64,000 nucleotides of DNA from Micromonospora polyrhachis (lineage in GTDB: Bacteria > Actinomycetota > Actinomycetes > Mycobacteriales > Micromonosporaceae): contig NZ_JACHJW010000001.1 in the NCBI RefSeq assembly GCF_014203835.1, positions 2,988,501 to 3,052,500 on the forward strand. The letters run 5' to 3'. Below the pieces are notes generated by a model. That model saw nothing but the letters and a program-made list of their open reading frames with translations. It was not told the DNA's origin and did no database searches. Position numbers and translations under genes: made by a program. Below, piece after piece: positions 28,001 through 35,903 of this stretch; within the stretch, counting starts at the first letter, position 1; each line of letters begins with the position of its first letter.

Positions 28001-30848
28001 TGTCGCCCTGGCGGGCGCGGACAACGAGGCCGCCGATGCCGTGCGCCAGGCCCTCATCCGCGAGTTCGAGCGCCGGCATCCGGGGGCCGATACCTTCAGC
28101 GCCGAGGCGAGCGAGGCGTGGCGTGGTCGAGTCGATCAGGTGCTCGCGGCGTTGGACTCCTGGTTGGCCGGTCACGCGCGGCTTCAGCAGATTCGCGACG
28201 AGATCGAATCCGCGATGGCCCTACCGCTCAGGGCCTGGTCCGATCAGCGGGTGCCCGACTGGGAACTCGATCAACTACGGACCCTGGGTGCGGAGCTGCG
28301 CACGGCGGTGATGTCGACGCAGCCGGCCATCACCGCCGCGCGGGTGCTCGGCCCGGTGGAGCTGGTGTCGCGTGTCGAGCAGACGTTGGTATCCGTCTTC
28401 GACGAGTTGACCGGCCGGGACGACATCGGTCCGGGTTTGCTTGCCCTGACACCGAGGCTGCGGGCTGCGGCAGAGGCCGCGATCGACCGGGTACGTGCCC
28501 AGTCCAAGGGGCCGGCTACGGCTGCCACCCGGTCAGCCGAGGCGTCGGGTAAGACCGAGTCCACCTCGCCTGTCGCCCGCCCGAAGCAGTGGTTCCCCAT
28601 CCCTGCCGACGGTAACTGCCTGTTCCATTCGGTGGTGGACAGCGCCCTCCGTCAGGGTGTTGCGTTGCCGCCGGGCGTCAACGACATGGCCTCGTTGCGT
28701 GCCTATGCCACCAAAGCGGTGCAGGCGGACCCGGGCGAGTTGGACAGTGTGTTCAGTGTCGGTCAACTCGTGGTCGACGACCTGCGATCCGGCCGGCACA
28801 TGGCTCGCTCAGACTTCGGTGTTGACGGTAACCCGTCTTGGGACGACATCAGTCAACTCATCGACGATGGGGTAGAGGACGTACTCGACAGGTTGAGGTC
28901 CCGGGCCGGAACCTTGCCGCTCGTCAAGGTCGTGCTACGTCGCCTGGACGAAACCCGGCATATGCCGACGGCCAAGGACCTGATGGTCGAGGCGATGGCT
29001 GGTCCGGCGCTGTGGAACACCTCGATCGGCGATGCCGTGCCCGAGGTGTTGGCTCGGCTGCTGGACATCAACATTGTGGTGGTCGAGGGTGACAGTGAGA
29101 GAGCACTGAATCCGGACGCCTCGCAGACGCTTTACGTGCAGCGGGTCAGCCGGAACCACTACCAGTCTGGCGGACCGGCGTCCAATACCCGTCAGGCGAG
29201 CCCGAGCCACGACATGGCCGACGAGACGAACCCGGCCTTGCCGTCGGTGGTGACCGGGCTATCGCGTCGCGAGGTGCAGGTCCTCCTGGCCGAGAACAGA
29301 CCCGATTTCGCCGAAGAGCTTCGTGCCATGCCGGGTGGTCGGTCCTCGGTCGCGCTCGACGTGTTTCGGAGGCGCGCCGAGGCGCTGTGGGAGCGGCTGG
29401 GCTTGGGCCACCGCTCCCGGGCAGAGCTCGACGCAGCAATCGCCCGCTTCCGGCAGCCTTGGGTGGGCGACGGCGGGTACGGCTCGCTCCTCAAGGAATT
29501 CCAGATCCACATCACGTACGAGCAGAAGATCGCGCCGCTCCTGACCGACGACCCGCAAGCGGCCGCCCGGCAGCGGTGGTCGCGGGAGGATCCCGCACTC
29601 GTCACGCAGGCCCTCGAAGCGTTTGAGCGTGACCGTAAGGCCGCCATCCACCAGGCGTTCGCCGCGACACATCAGTGGGATTGGCAGCGTGCCGTGAGCG
29701 CGGCCGAGGTCTTCGTGCGTATCCACGCCGCTCTGGTCGGGGAGCTGGACAAGTACCTTGCCGCCGCGAAGGAGGCGGCCGCCGCGCGCAAGCACGCCGC
29801 AGAGACGTTCGCCACCGCTGTCGAACAGCGGCAGGAACAGGAAGGAACTGTCCTCGACGAAGCGGCCGTCGCGGTCGCGTGGGCCGGCTTTGAACGCTAT
29901 CTGACAACGCACCCGCGTACCGGTGCGAGGCAGCCGCTAAACGAGAGGGCCCTCGCCGAGTCCGAGCCGGCCCTGCGGAACCAACTCGACATGGCGGTGG
30001 TCTTCAGCCGGTTCACGGCGGCCCTGGCCAGTTTCCAACTGCCGGTCACCATGGCTCGAACCGTGATCCGCAACGGGCTCGATGTCTACACCCGCCTCCT
30101 TGGACGGTCGCACCGGGCCGAGCCGGCTTCGGCGGCCCTGCTGCACCGTTCCTTGGACTCGATCGAGGCCGAACTGCCCGCCCGGATGCGGTTTGACCGG
30201 CAGACCGCACAGCAACTCATCCGCCTCATGGACCGGATCTCCGTACCGGAGTTGCGCAGCCACGGGCTCGAGCCCCAACAGGCGGACATCGCCCACCGTC
30301 TGCTGATCGAACAGCTGCGGACACCGGTACGGACGGCTCTGACCGAGGCTGCCGACCAGGCCGCGGTGCTGCGGTTCGCACCGGACCAGGCCGATCGTCT
30401 CGCCCGCGATCTCGGCTCCCGGTTCGACGCACTGGTGGCATCCAGCATCGAACTCGACCCCGCACCCGGGGCAGTGATACGCGACGTGGCTCTGCGGGAC
30501 CTGCTGGCCTCCGACGCCGGACGGGACTACCTCGTCGAGCCGGAGCCGCACGTCCGCGATCGCGCACTCGTCGACCTGGCCGGTTCGATGGACGCCGCCG
30601 CGCTCGCGGCGCTGCCCGCGCTGGTCGGCACGCTGCCAAGGACGGACGCGCAGGAGCTGGCGCTGGCCGCGATCCTGGCCGATGTGCGGCGTTACCTGGA
30701 CGGGGCCCAGGCCGCGTTGGACGACGCGCTGACGCGGGCGGCCCAGGTCCGATCGACGGCCCGCGCGACGCTGATGGAGCATGTCATGATGCTCAGTCGG
30801 ACCCACCCCGAGCTGAGCGAGCTCGCCGCCCGCATCATGGACTGCTGA
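19071..30848 (+). CDS. Giant WXG-domain polymorphic effector with OTU-like cysteine protease domain
   Basis: 3925 residues. Residues 1-85 are a WXG-type helical domain (W41-R-G43). Residues about 90-190 hold several hydrophobic segments. Residues about 200-770 are a Pro/Thr-rich linker with 14-residue repeats. From 800 onward the protein is mostly helical, with a small alpha/beta section around 1430-1600 and three related helical modules each opening P-V-P-V (about 2370, 2640, 2876). Residues about 3170-3370 look like an OTU cysteine protease: PADGNCLFHSV with Asp3180 and Cys3183, LWNTSIGD, LARLLDINIVVVEG, and NHYQSGG with His3363. OTU enzymes cleave ubiquitin conjugates in eukaryotes, viruses and bacterial effectors such as ChlaOTU and Legionella Lot proteins. 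The architecture resembles CpnT-type T7SS toxins. It ends IMDC. The OTU call is by motif only; activity and target are unknown. Confidence 0.85.
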   Translation: MSINPDPAKIRALATEWRNQADRLKTLRQKLATDFNAMTKWRGAGQVAGARVITATAQKVADMEGACRKWADNLDEMAKKVEEKIEKERIASIVAIFTGIFSILLIPLSFVLGPLLGSLAGLLVGLANLGRVASYVANLVLDLALGILVYGTLQLGIEMAGEAIAHLSVTGSASFTPSPWMALNVGLAALLGGLFSIRTWKLPPKTTGNNSTVLDVPAVGNTTVPQPEVGGLHGAPPPSSMSGGRVRSSFDSTIETTSSVSRSVTPPRNMHTADIPSVTSPPLTGRPPIGGSGQNFDVGGGSPAGRAARAPDVATGGDIVNVPTAVKPTPPVRPPAEIRSGGTDPALGGPRDITPEPGRPFPNGSKPGGTPPLRLETNLTHVSPDQLPGVPLGGGKTPQVEATPPTPVRPATSLQHPDTTVLPQTGRNGVELPRMQADQITVGAPPASPKAVTPPSRPTEITLSPQDAPQVPHTKVGAEGKLPSVPSNFLKPPPKTPANLHTPTLTAPEAVPGGVTSPHLTTGGAANPPSVRTPTALQEMSEVSGGLHRPAGTVRSPEPLGTDINAGKTPVRSEPLSTGRPDLSTGGMSHRPVAPEMRSPTAEIRTPGPEVRAPASEIRTPGPEVRTPTSEIRTPGPEVRAPASEIRTPGPEVRTPASEVRSPAADLRTPGNPDRTPAHLQQRDLGSEASTLSRRPVTPTESPHTTGTNSGRTTHSTPLESVNSRADLAGAAGHGGTGGRGRPSVEQPATGTTSRDLTPAPPDSPPVGTTARGRDVPPTANFEAARAARAELDSAVQADGGAAAGKGSRALTPAEAAKALREAQRKALLAEFWPSVKDGIIRQFRWTATEYATTGHSQLTRFANHFAAEAGVAKELPAIRNLIDEKFATLVQGEMSQAVRTVAADIATRAGMPTAQVAKLTGALVATERQALAQALKEFRSGLRDFRAGRPVGERPVMDESLRTAEQSRLLHQSEKDAAAWAKQRDKEFGNLSKEIGRLYQPLRRPAPVDQPRLAPEPKSGLTGAARDAHWAEVRTALDDSHRLKVASAATVEKLRPNAVADFDKAVQRSAEIAGMSRSRPGSQPRLPSLESLPPEATAELRMVFRDAVDEAFNRIWRPVIEAGLGSGSARFTATAAHWKSTYNGMQSRLQVEGMVFHELKQLEDEVRAVASAVGRNPRGADMTAVLQEIRSTVQADMTAMVRQADLMSITRNVRTEGIEDLVRHRKFARGDWITMVDQHVSGGFTVPRPAGPVRPTSGPADPVLPEPGPTTGFRMADNSPPAAPTHHPDLTKQRNAAVESFGRLDSKSLAQLPEPVAGRLTTAYVQERLLAFDQIFHGGRGVQSGDGLVGLARGADVPPTAAPTRLDQYARLDEVITAHNLGAVRVPSGIVVHSGAAGDGLSKLVNAARSFTEIPGRTRVFLGPGVEANFLADVGSRVGRNLVVHAPLVGESQLAALGERVGLTGVLHGRPAAADLGRAVPVDHAGHPTFPHAAVEWHSPRPGSASGTSYDGLPVGLEHSGRPGAARLAEGWTLEWHSWGVWARPPDVSAADALPIRAGQQSDGSTMVVGTPDVVVPPSVAAQVRDLAHGLPTPGGSPAIRWLSTEGRIGDEVARPGPTAAEFAGRGLDEKYAGALDFARTRDLLRKQMVDDIDQAEPFDFRVFGSEDGAVAVRQGIESDVDKLVTTYLGKGGAEGWHEFPDVAGFVTRYAELRIQMAFRFEARSLMDEWLPRTQAKIDEAFAGNRWAQNFESLLGAGGRAEVGALRNEFSTRFNEMLRKSADDVALDFSAGAGQAGRDGSAFIRAVDERLTTMLHSLPQRVEYFISGNRSIHYASAADGVPASNEVRTVLGQRIRQQHEELFGRDGELSMERWKPGAEDPDAAFSAYVGDMLTPDQVGLVMSRFDQAHVGLRAADPAFDLAATESAARIVVAATVVTRVEQMVADRALARLRAGLPDDLTPQQVAEFRNTLIARVDAELRTGNRNVALADIENPQAWGDAWRLRFEELTGPRLVEELNLAAQPDRVRQAVGLLERDLLDDIELNAAFTLGDTGRVLDVATTRLTRAYDELQAAGLTPREFDAEWNQIVRNTRAGLDDWLEGDFDAQIRMSRAADDFHRIERADLTANRSALPQKQLDDLAAGYRADYLAEHSDLPRLGNLQRWLEHEHQAGNKFWSSLHASRIQDLNRQLSAELATVRNQLAPDQDSLPLVTAASAKLERDFANGLHTASHGAGRVDGGFVTRAQKNLTDFTASLESRLTIQMLELRASATVDRFVTQRHSQLSSADQVQRLDKVANDVKAELSSQFRATLGQQTTKLPPSMGRSDQELLLTEIGRQVDKKFATAPAEIRKLTGDLRSQVTRSLVHDPVPVRQDAGYDGHRQRLVTKLNAALDQETAQLQHLDPSDTSIAERVNGFRDDLLADLDGMHQKQWTVGWAALDWRYTELIGGLQADLHRRAVSANALPQIERTVDDHLAEAYGRLALTEATRAATEAAGAAFRQAVIGDFQKIRTSPGQSIEDAVENWRSRYGQLAEKLDSWLTVRVLRDRMVAQPGVATNVVDQELSRYLDVSGRSALPVSLGVDDQIQLAKQVTARLDANRTPSVSQTLDANRTPSVSQTLDASGTRDLVRNIAAAPVPVRRGAGFDGEQQQLAHRIDVAIAAAADKPGQGAAAAAFKAHLLEEFTSVHRQRWDFDRGSWERTVLEPRLADASDVIAVESARLGAWAKTERAITERLTEVAATLSGPRLQAAVDAFRAAVREQFAADHPTFTTFGPEQALAWESRVPEMLTGVQSWLVVHQMHAGLVLADTTLPQADRRAWLGQREATDRRLLRYLDLSRPSSLPPSMGLDEQLRLAAEVTGRKRYGDTPSFEPVPVSEQAGIVGDRADLESRLDARVADLVGRRADVPTIHTDAEALRTSVLGDLDDRYRSAWNFNRAAWQQHLTGRLSERSVDAWIDARLLRAEELDHLSDRLDVALAGADNEAADAVRQALIREFERRHPGADTFSAEASEAWRGRVDQVLAALDSWLAGHARLQQIRDEIESAMALPLRAWSDQRVPDWELDQLRTLGAELRTAVMSTQPAITAARVLGPVELVSRVEQTLVSVFDELTGRDDIGPGLLALTPRLRAAAEAAIDRVRAQSKGPATAATRSAEASGKTESTSPVARPKQWFPIPADGNCLFHSVVDSALRQGVALPPGVNDMASLRAYATKAVQADPGELDSVFSVGQLVVDDLRSGRHMARSDFGVDGNPSWDDISQLIDDGVEDVLDRLRSRAGTLPLVKVVLRRLDETRHMPTAKDLMVEAMAGPALWNTSIGDAVPEVLARLLDINIVVVEGDSERALNPDASQTLYVQRVSRNHYQSGGPASNTRQASPSHDMADETNPALPSVVTGLSRREVQVLLAENRPDFAEELRAMPGGRSSVALDVFRRRAEALWERLGLGHRSRAELDAAIARFRQPWVGDGGYGSLLKEFQIHITYEQKIAPLLTDDPQAAARQRWSREDPALVTQALEAFERDRKAAIHQAFAATHQWDWQRAVSAAEVFVRIHAALVGELDKYLAAAKEAAAARKHAAETFATAVEQRQEQEGTVLDEAAVAVAWAGFERYLTTHPRTGARQPLNERALAESEPALRNQLDMAVVFSRFTAALASFQLPVTMARTVIRNGLDVYTRLLGRSHRAEPASAALLHRSLDSIEAELPARMRFDRQTAQQLIRLMDRISVPELRSHGLEPQQADIAHRLLIEQLRTPVRTALTEAADQAAVLRFAPDQADRLARDLGSRFDALVASSIELDPAPGAVIRDVALRDLLASDAGRDYLVEPEPHVRDRALVDLAGSMDAAALAALPALVGTLPRTDAQELALAAILADVRRYLDGAQAALDDALTRAAQVRSTARATLMEHVMMLSRTHPELSELAARIMDC
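20877..21044 (+). repeat. Four 42-bp repeats in the Pro-rich linker
   Basis: Each unit encodes E-I-R-T-P-G-P-E-V-R-[AT]-P-[AT]-S. Units alternate A/T variants, so the higher-order period is 84 bp. They lie inside the linker of the 3925-residue protein and may set linker length. Confidence 0.9.
26862..26942 (+). repeat. 36-bp tandem duplication inside the giant gene
   Basis: Two perfect 36-bp units plus the first 9 bases of a third encode repeated L-D-A-N-R-T-P-S-V-S-Q-T between two helical modules. It is in frame and looks like a recent slippage event. Confidence 0.9.
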
Positions 30849-30919
30849 TCGGTGGACGTGCCGCTGTCCCACACATGGAGGACTACAGACGTTCCCCAGC
30901 AGGGTGCGAAGCTGCGGCC

Positions 30920-31243
30920 ATGACCGGTCCGAACTTGGATGATGTGCTGCAGCAGGCGAGCGCGCTGCAGGACCAGCTCGCCACGATGCGGGACAACCTG
31001 GTCGAGATCGAGGTCACCGGGACGTCGCGTGGCGGTGCGGTCGCGGTCCGGATGACGGTCGGCGGCGAATTTCAGAGCATACGGATCGATCCGGAAGTGC
31101 ACGCCGACGGGCCTGAGGAGGTGGAACGGGCTGTCCTGGACGCGCTCCGTGACACGGCCTTCCAGCTGCGCCAGCACACCACCCGGCAGCTCGAAGGCCT
31201 GCAGGACCTCTTCGGGGCGTTCCAGACACCACCGACGGCGTGA
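30920..31243 (+). CDS. YbaB/EbfC-family protein (EspL-like)
   Basis: 107 residues from the ATG giving MTGPNLDDVLQQA; an in-frame ATG 15 codons earlier (30875) is possible but adds non-family sequence. The pattern (helix with LQDQLATMRDNL, then VTGTSRGGAVAVRMTVGGEFQSIRIDP, then a C-terminal helix) fits the YbaB/EbfC fold, small dimeric nucleoid-associated proteins. Mycobacterial ESX-1 loci carry a YbaB-like protein, EspL, that stabilises other substrates, and position here between giant effector genes supports an analogous role. Confidence 0.85.
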   Translation: MTGPNLDDVLQQASALQDQLATMRDNLVEIEVTGTSRGGAVAVRMTVGGEFQSIRIDPEVHADGPEEVERAVLDALRDTAFQLRQHTTRQLEGLQDLFGAFQTPPTA

Positions 31244-31335
31244 GGCGACCACCACCTGATCACTCGTCGTGAACCACGACGGCCCACCAGACGTCTCAAT
31301 TGCGTCAACCCACCCAGTGAGAAAGCGGTACCGGG

Positions 31336-32472
31336 ATGGACGCATACGACGGCGCGCCGCAGGAGGCTCTCCTACACCGCCTGCTGCTGCGGGCAGCCGG
31401 CCTGATGCCCGCGCAGGACCTCGCCGATGCCCGGTTCGCGCTGGCCCGAGGTGACCTTTCGGCGCTGGCCGCCTCGGTGGTGGCCGGGCTGAGGGTGACG
31501 CGCGGGCGACTCGCCGACGACGACCTTGATCTGCTGCTGCAGGCAACCAGCGACGCTGCGACGCAGGACGCGCTGCGGGCGACCCGGGCACCGGCCGACC
31601 CGGGGCAGCCCGCTATCGACGGGCAGTCCGACGTGCCTCGGTACACCTTCGAGCCGGTCGCAACCGAGGACCTGCTGCTGCGCGACCTCTGGATCCCACC
31701 GATCGTCGACCTGACCGGTGCGCCGACGCCGTTCCGCGACGCGGCCACCGACGACATCGACTGGGCCACCGCCACAGCAGCAGCCTCCCTGCCTGGTGCG
31801 GTGGCGCTGTGGCGGACCTGGCGGACCCGGCCACCGACCGAATCGGGGCCGGCGGCGGGCAGCCCGACGCGGGTCTACCTCGTCGAGGTCGACCTGCCGG
31901 TCGCCGACCTGCCGGCGCGGACCGCAGAGGTGATGACCGCGATCGGCGCGGAGGACGACGCACCCCCGCTCGTCGAGATGCACGCCGTGGGCAGCCTGCC
32001 TTCAGCGTATTTCCTGGCCGCCCGACGTGGAGCAGCGCTGCTGTGGGCGGCCGAGGCGACCCGCCCGGTGTCGATCGCGCGGGCCTTCGACGGCGTCGAC
32101 CCGATCACCGGTCCGTTCTTCGACGACACCCACCCCAGGCTGGACGACGAGGAGCGCGACGCCGTACTGCGCTACCTGGAGGACGCTCCGGTGCTGTTGA
32201 CGTCCACCGAGTGGATGGTCGACATCTTCGATCCCCGTGGTGGTTCGAAGGTGTCCACGGACCACCGGACGGACGGGCTCTGGGCGTGGACCGACACCGT
32301 TCCCTACTACCTACGCACCCACGGGCTCGCGCCCGATCCGGACCTGCTCGCCGCCATCCGGGAGAGCGACTACGCCGTACCCGAGGTGACCTCGGTCGGC
32401 CGCCACCGGGCGATCGCCGCGTTGTTCATGCCGGCTGATGGGCGGCCGTCTGGTCGTGGAGTGAGGAACTGA
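31336..32472 (+). CDS. Uncharacterised protein, possible immunity or chaperone protein
   Basis: 378 residues, cytosolic (no signal or membrane helix). No family recognised with confidence. The C-terminal third has FFDDTHPRLDDEERDAVLRY, then DIFDPRGGSKVSTDHRTDGL followed by WAWTDTVPYYLRTHG. The 'TDG-x-W-x-W...YYL...HG' pattern is common at the end of small actinobacterial proteins encoded beside polymorphic toxins. One base separates it from the next gene, so the two are co-translated. An immunity role against the giant effector is a hypothesis from position only. Confidence 0.7.
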   Translation: MDAYDGAPQEALLHRLLLRAAGLMPAQDLADARFALARGDLSALAASVVAGLRVTRGRLADDDLDLLLQATSDAATQDALRATRAPADPGQPAIDGQSDVPRYTFEPVATEDLLLRDLWIPPIVDLTGAPTPFRDAATDDIDWATATAAASLPGAVALWRTWRTRPPTESGPAAGSPTRVYLVEVDLPVADLPARTAEVMTAIGAEDDAPPLVEMHAVGSLPSAYFLAARRGAALLWAAEATRPVSIARAFDGVDPITGPFFDDTHPRLDDEERDAVLRYLEDAPVLLTSTEWMVDIFDPRGGSKVSTDHRTDGLWAWTDTVPYYLRTHGLAPDPDLLAAIRESDYAVPEVTSVGRHRAIAALFMPADGRPSGRGVRN

Positions 32473-32473
32473 C

Positions 32474-34732
32474 ATGGCCGGAGCCAGCATCGCCGACTGC
32501 CTCGAAGGGGCCCTGCACACCGTACTGGGCCAGGGTTTCTACCATCAGCCGGCGGCCCAACCCGATGCGGTGGACAGTCATCTCATCAACGTCGCCGAAG
32601 AGTTGTCCGTGCCCGGCGAAGTGCACCTGTTCGTCCGGCAGCACGCCGCCCGGGACGAGATGCTACGCCGTTACCTGGACCAGCTCGACCCGGCGGTCCG
32701 GGGAGAGCTGTCCGTGGTGGCGCTGGACAACAGCGGAAACGTGGTCACCGATACCGCCCAACTACGGTCCATGGCCGACTGGCTCGACCTGCCGGTGCAC
32801 GCGCCGCTGACTGTCGGGCATCGCGACGGCCTCATCCCGGTGGACCAAACGGCACGTCAGACCGCACTCCCGCCGATCGCCTACCAGGTGTTGCCGAGCG
32901 GAATCGCGGCGCAACGCCAGGCTGCGCTGGAGGCGCTACGCGATACACCGCCGGCCGCTGCCAACGCGAACACGAACGTCTCCGCCGCGATGGCCAACGT
33001 GCATCGGTGGCTGGACCGGGCCGAAGCGATCCGCACCACGCTCGGCCTGTCGCCAGCCGTCGACGCGCCACTGCCCGGGGCGCGACCCACGCACACCACG
33101 ATGTACGCGGTCGGCACCTACCTGGCCCGCTTTGGCAGCACCACCCTGCCCGCCCTGGTCGACCTGCTCCACCACACCGAACTGACCCCGCAGCAGGTCA
33201 CCGAGGCGATCGGCGGCCCGGATGCCACCACCTCCGCCACCCCGACCGTGGTGGCCAACCACCTGCTACGCAACCCCGGGCACGCGGCTCTCGTAACCGC
33301 ATCGGACCAGCTCTTCTGGCTGCTGTCCGACGCCGCCGGCGCACCCCACTGGGTCGACCCCCGGTCGGGACGTACGCCGGTGGTGTTCGACGTCGACGGT
33401 GCCCAGGACTGGCGAACCGCGGTGCTGGAGCGGAGCAGCACGCAGGTGCTCATGGTCGACGCGACCGGCCGACGTACCGAGTTGGACCGCTCCGTCCCGC
33501 AGACCCGGACGCCGACCGCGCCGATCAGCCTGCCGACGGACGCCCGCGCCGGAGAGCACGGTGTGGTGCTGATTGGCGCGTGGCCACCGGGAAACCAGAC
33601 AAAGTACGGCCTCAGCAATCTCGACTCGACCAACCTGCCGGTAATCGCGGTGGACGTCCGGCAGCTACGGCAGAGCCTGGAGCCGACCCAACTGAACGCG
33701 CTCAGGAACGCGAGCCTTCGCCACTTCCTGAACAACGCCCGCCCGATCATCGTCTCGACCGCCGCAAATTCGCAGGTTGCGGAGTTGGCCAAGCAGTTCG
33801 GTGGGGCGCTCCTCTCTCGGGTGCCGACCAAGCTCGATTCCGAGTGGCAACTACACGTACCCGACGCGGGTCTCACCACCACGTTCGCCGACCCGCAGTT
33901 GACCCAGGCCATGGTCGAGCAGGCCGCCGCCGCCCTGGCCGCCCTCGGGCCGGTGCACGAGCCGCTGCCGCCGGTACTCGTCGAGCTGTTGTCTTTCAAT
34001 ACCTACGACGAGGCCGGGGCCCACTTCCGCGACAACTTCGAGAAACTGCGGGATCCCGTCGTCGGCGAGGCCATGCGGGTCGTCGCCGCGAGGTTTCCGC
34101 AGGACAATCCGCTTCAGGTCTTCCGGCTGGCGACCGAGATCAGCCAACGCGCGCCGTTTCTGGCCGGTGCGACCCCGCTTGAGCCGGCCGTACGAGACTC
34201 GATCAACGCCGAGCCACCGCTGGCGCCGAACCGGCCGATCGACCTGACGTTCGTCTTCGACTATCTGACCTCCCGGGGCCTGCCGGCGCAGGCCGACACA
34301 CAGCCAGTCGGCGCACACCAGACCAGGCTGCTCTGGGATGGGCTGCTGTTCCAGGCCATGCTGGGGCAGCAGCTGACCCGTGCGGAGGCGGTCACGTTGG
34401 CCCGGGGAGTGGGCGAGGTGGATGCGGAACGGGCCCGGCGGGTAGCCGGCGCGCCCGAGACATCACAGGCCCACGCCATGATCTTCGATGCTCTCGGTAG
34501 CCTGGTGGAAAAGTCCGTCAAGGGCGACTTGCCGGGCGATGGCGTAGTGGGACCTAGGGTCAACTGGAAAGCACAGCTCAGCATCGCGGACTGCCTGACC
34601 GGCGCGGACAGAGTCCCGTGGCACTTCCGGATCAAGGAAGTCCTCGTGCCGCATTTCAAACAACTGGGTGTCGCCGAAGATCTCCACGAAGAGCTCACCG
34701 AAATCAGGGACGAGATCTACTTCTGCCACTGA
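32474..34732 (+). CDS. Uncharacterised 752-residue alpha/beta protein of the effector cluster
   Basis: Starts one base after the upstream stop. No signal peptide, membrane helix or clear family motif. There are recurring alpha/beta blocks (GEVHLFVRQHAAR; HGVVLIGAWPPGN; ARPIIVSTAANSQVAELAKQ). A segment HAALVTASDQLFWLLSDAAG followed by PHWVDPRSG recalls the His and Asp strands of papain-fold toxin domains, but I see no matching cysteine, so if related it is degenerate. The sequence SIADCL occurs near both ends (IADCLEGA at residue 6 and IADCLTGA near 701), hinting at an internal duplication or a bound motif. It ends FCH. Last plus-strand gene before the convergent hairpin. Confidence 0.75.
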   Translation: MAGASIADCLEGALHTVLGQGFYHQPAAQPDAVDSHLINVAEELSVPGEVHLFVRQHAARDEMLRRYLDQLDPAVRGELSVVALDNSGNVVTDTAQLRSMADWLDLPVHAPLTVGHRDGLIPVDQTARQTALPPIAYQVLPSGIAAQRQAALEALRDTPPAAANANTNVSAAMANVHRWLDRAEAIRTTLGLSPAVDAPLPGARPTHTTMYAVGTYLARFGSTTLPALVDLLHHTELTPQQVTEAIGGPDATTSATPTVVANHLLRNPGHAALVTASDQLFWLLSDAAGAPHWVDPRSGRTPVVFDVDGAQDWRTAVLERSSTQVLMVDATGRRTELDRSVPQTRTPTAPISLPTDARAGEHGVVLIGAWPPGNQTKYGLSNLDSTNLPVIAVDVRQLRQSLEPTQLNALRNASLRHFLNNARPIIVSTAANSQVAELAKQFGGALLSRVPTKLDSEWQLHVPDAGLTTTFADPQLTQAMVEQAAAALAALGPVHEPLPPVLVELLSFNTYDEAGAHFRDNFEKLRDPVVGEAMRVVAARFPQDNPLQVFRLATEISQRAPFLAGATPLEPAVRDSINAEPPLAPNRPIDLTFVFDYLTSRGLPAQADTQPVGAHQTRLLWDGLLFQAMLGQQLTRAEAVTLARGVGEVDAERARRVAGAPETSQAHAMIFDALGSLVEKSVKGDLPGDGVVGPRVNWKAQLSIADCLTGADRVPWHFRIKEVLVPHFKQLGVAEDLHEELTEIRDEIYFCH

Positions 34733-34757
34733 GGGGCCGGCAAGGTCTTCATACCGA

Positions 34758-34792
34758 GGCGTTGGATCAGGCCGGGGCACCGATCCAACGCC
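34758..34792. terminator. Strong convergent hairpin closing the plus and minus effector blocks
   Basis: GGCGTTGGATC pairs perfectly with GATCCAACGCC across a 13-base loop. It lies between the stop of the 752-residue gene (34732) and the stop of the minus-strand 3047-residue gene (34833), so it can end transcription from both sides. Confidence 0.75.
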
Positions 34793-34832
34793 GTGTCCTG
34801 TTGGCCGGGGTGGCCATTAGTTCGGTCGATGG

Positions 34833-35903
34833 TCAGCAGTTCAGTACGGCCTCCGACAACATCTGAAGCTCCCTCACACGACCCGGCATGGCAGAACCCA
34901 ACCCAGTGATCGCATCAACCCACTGACCCCGCTCCACCACCGAAAGCTTGCCCCGATTGTCATCAATAAACTGCATGGCATCCGTAAACTTCCCCGCCCG
35001 GATATCACCAATCACCGCCAACACCGGCACCGAAATATCCCTGACACCAACACCAGCCGCGACCACCATCGCCGCCAACCGATCCGTAGTAAGACCACCA
35101 CCAAGCTGCCCGACGCTCTCAAGCTGCGCCACCGAATCAAGCAACACCCTCGGACGATCCACCACCTCAGCAGCGGCATAGTCGAACACAATGTCCGACT
35201 GCCCCACCGCACCAAACTCCAACACCGGCTCAAAAACCGCCAAAGCAGGCTGATCCGGCACCCGCAGCACCATCTCCCTGACACTGGCCAAGTGAGACTT
35301 CATCTGATCAGGCGACCAACCCAACCGCCCGAACGTCGACCGCGCCGCCCCCAGGTTAGCCGCCCAAATCAGCTCACCGAGTCCGTCATCAACCCGCTTC
35401 ACCGCCGCCGTCGGACGAGCAAGCCTCACCGCCGCATCCAACACCGCAGGCGTAACCCGATCCCACACATCCGACGCCCCACTAACCCCCTGAGCAGCAT
35501 TCGACGCGGTAACCGTCCAATTGTTGTCCACACTCAACTTCAGCCCACCCAGGCCACCCAACCCAGCGCCAGCCGACTTCTTCAGAGTCTGGTGAACCAC
35601 CGCCGCCCCATAGCGGCCAACCACACTGAGCAAATCACCACTCACACGACCCCGCGTCACCACAACAACCGACTGCCCACGCTGAGCGAACTGCTCCAAA
35701 AGAACATTCACCCCAGCCACATCACCCGACAACGCATCACGACCAGGCCCCGCCACACCAAGCACCACCACCGGACGATCCACACTCGCCCCCGCACGCA
35801 GATCAGCAATCAACCCAGCCGGCTCACCCCGCACCTGCGACGACACCACAAACACATTGCCCTCAGCAACAACCCCATCACCCAACCGCAAATCCCACGA
35901 CGG
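34833..35903 (-). repeat. Constant 3' cassette, copy in gene A
   Basis: 1071 bp encoding SWDLRLGDGVV to the C-terminus. It aligns base for base, without indels, to 44077-45147. Identity stops abruptly at CCCACGACGG on the core side and just past the stop codon on the other. On the coding strand third bases are almost all G or T. Confidence 0.95.
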
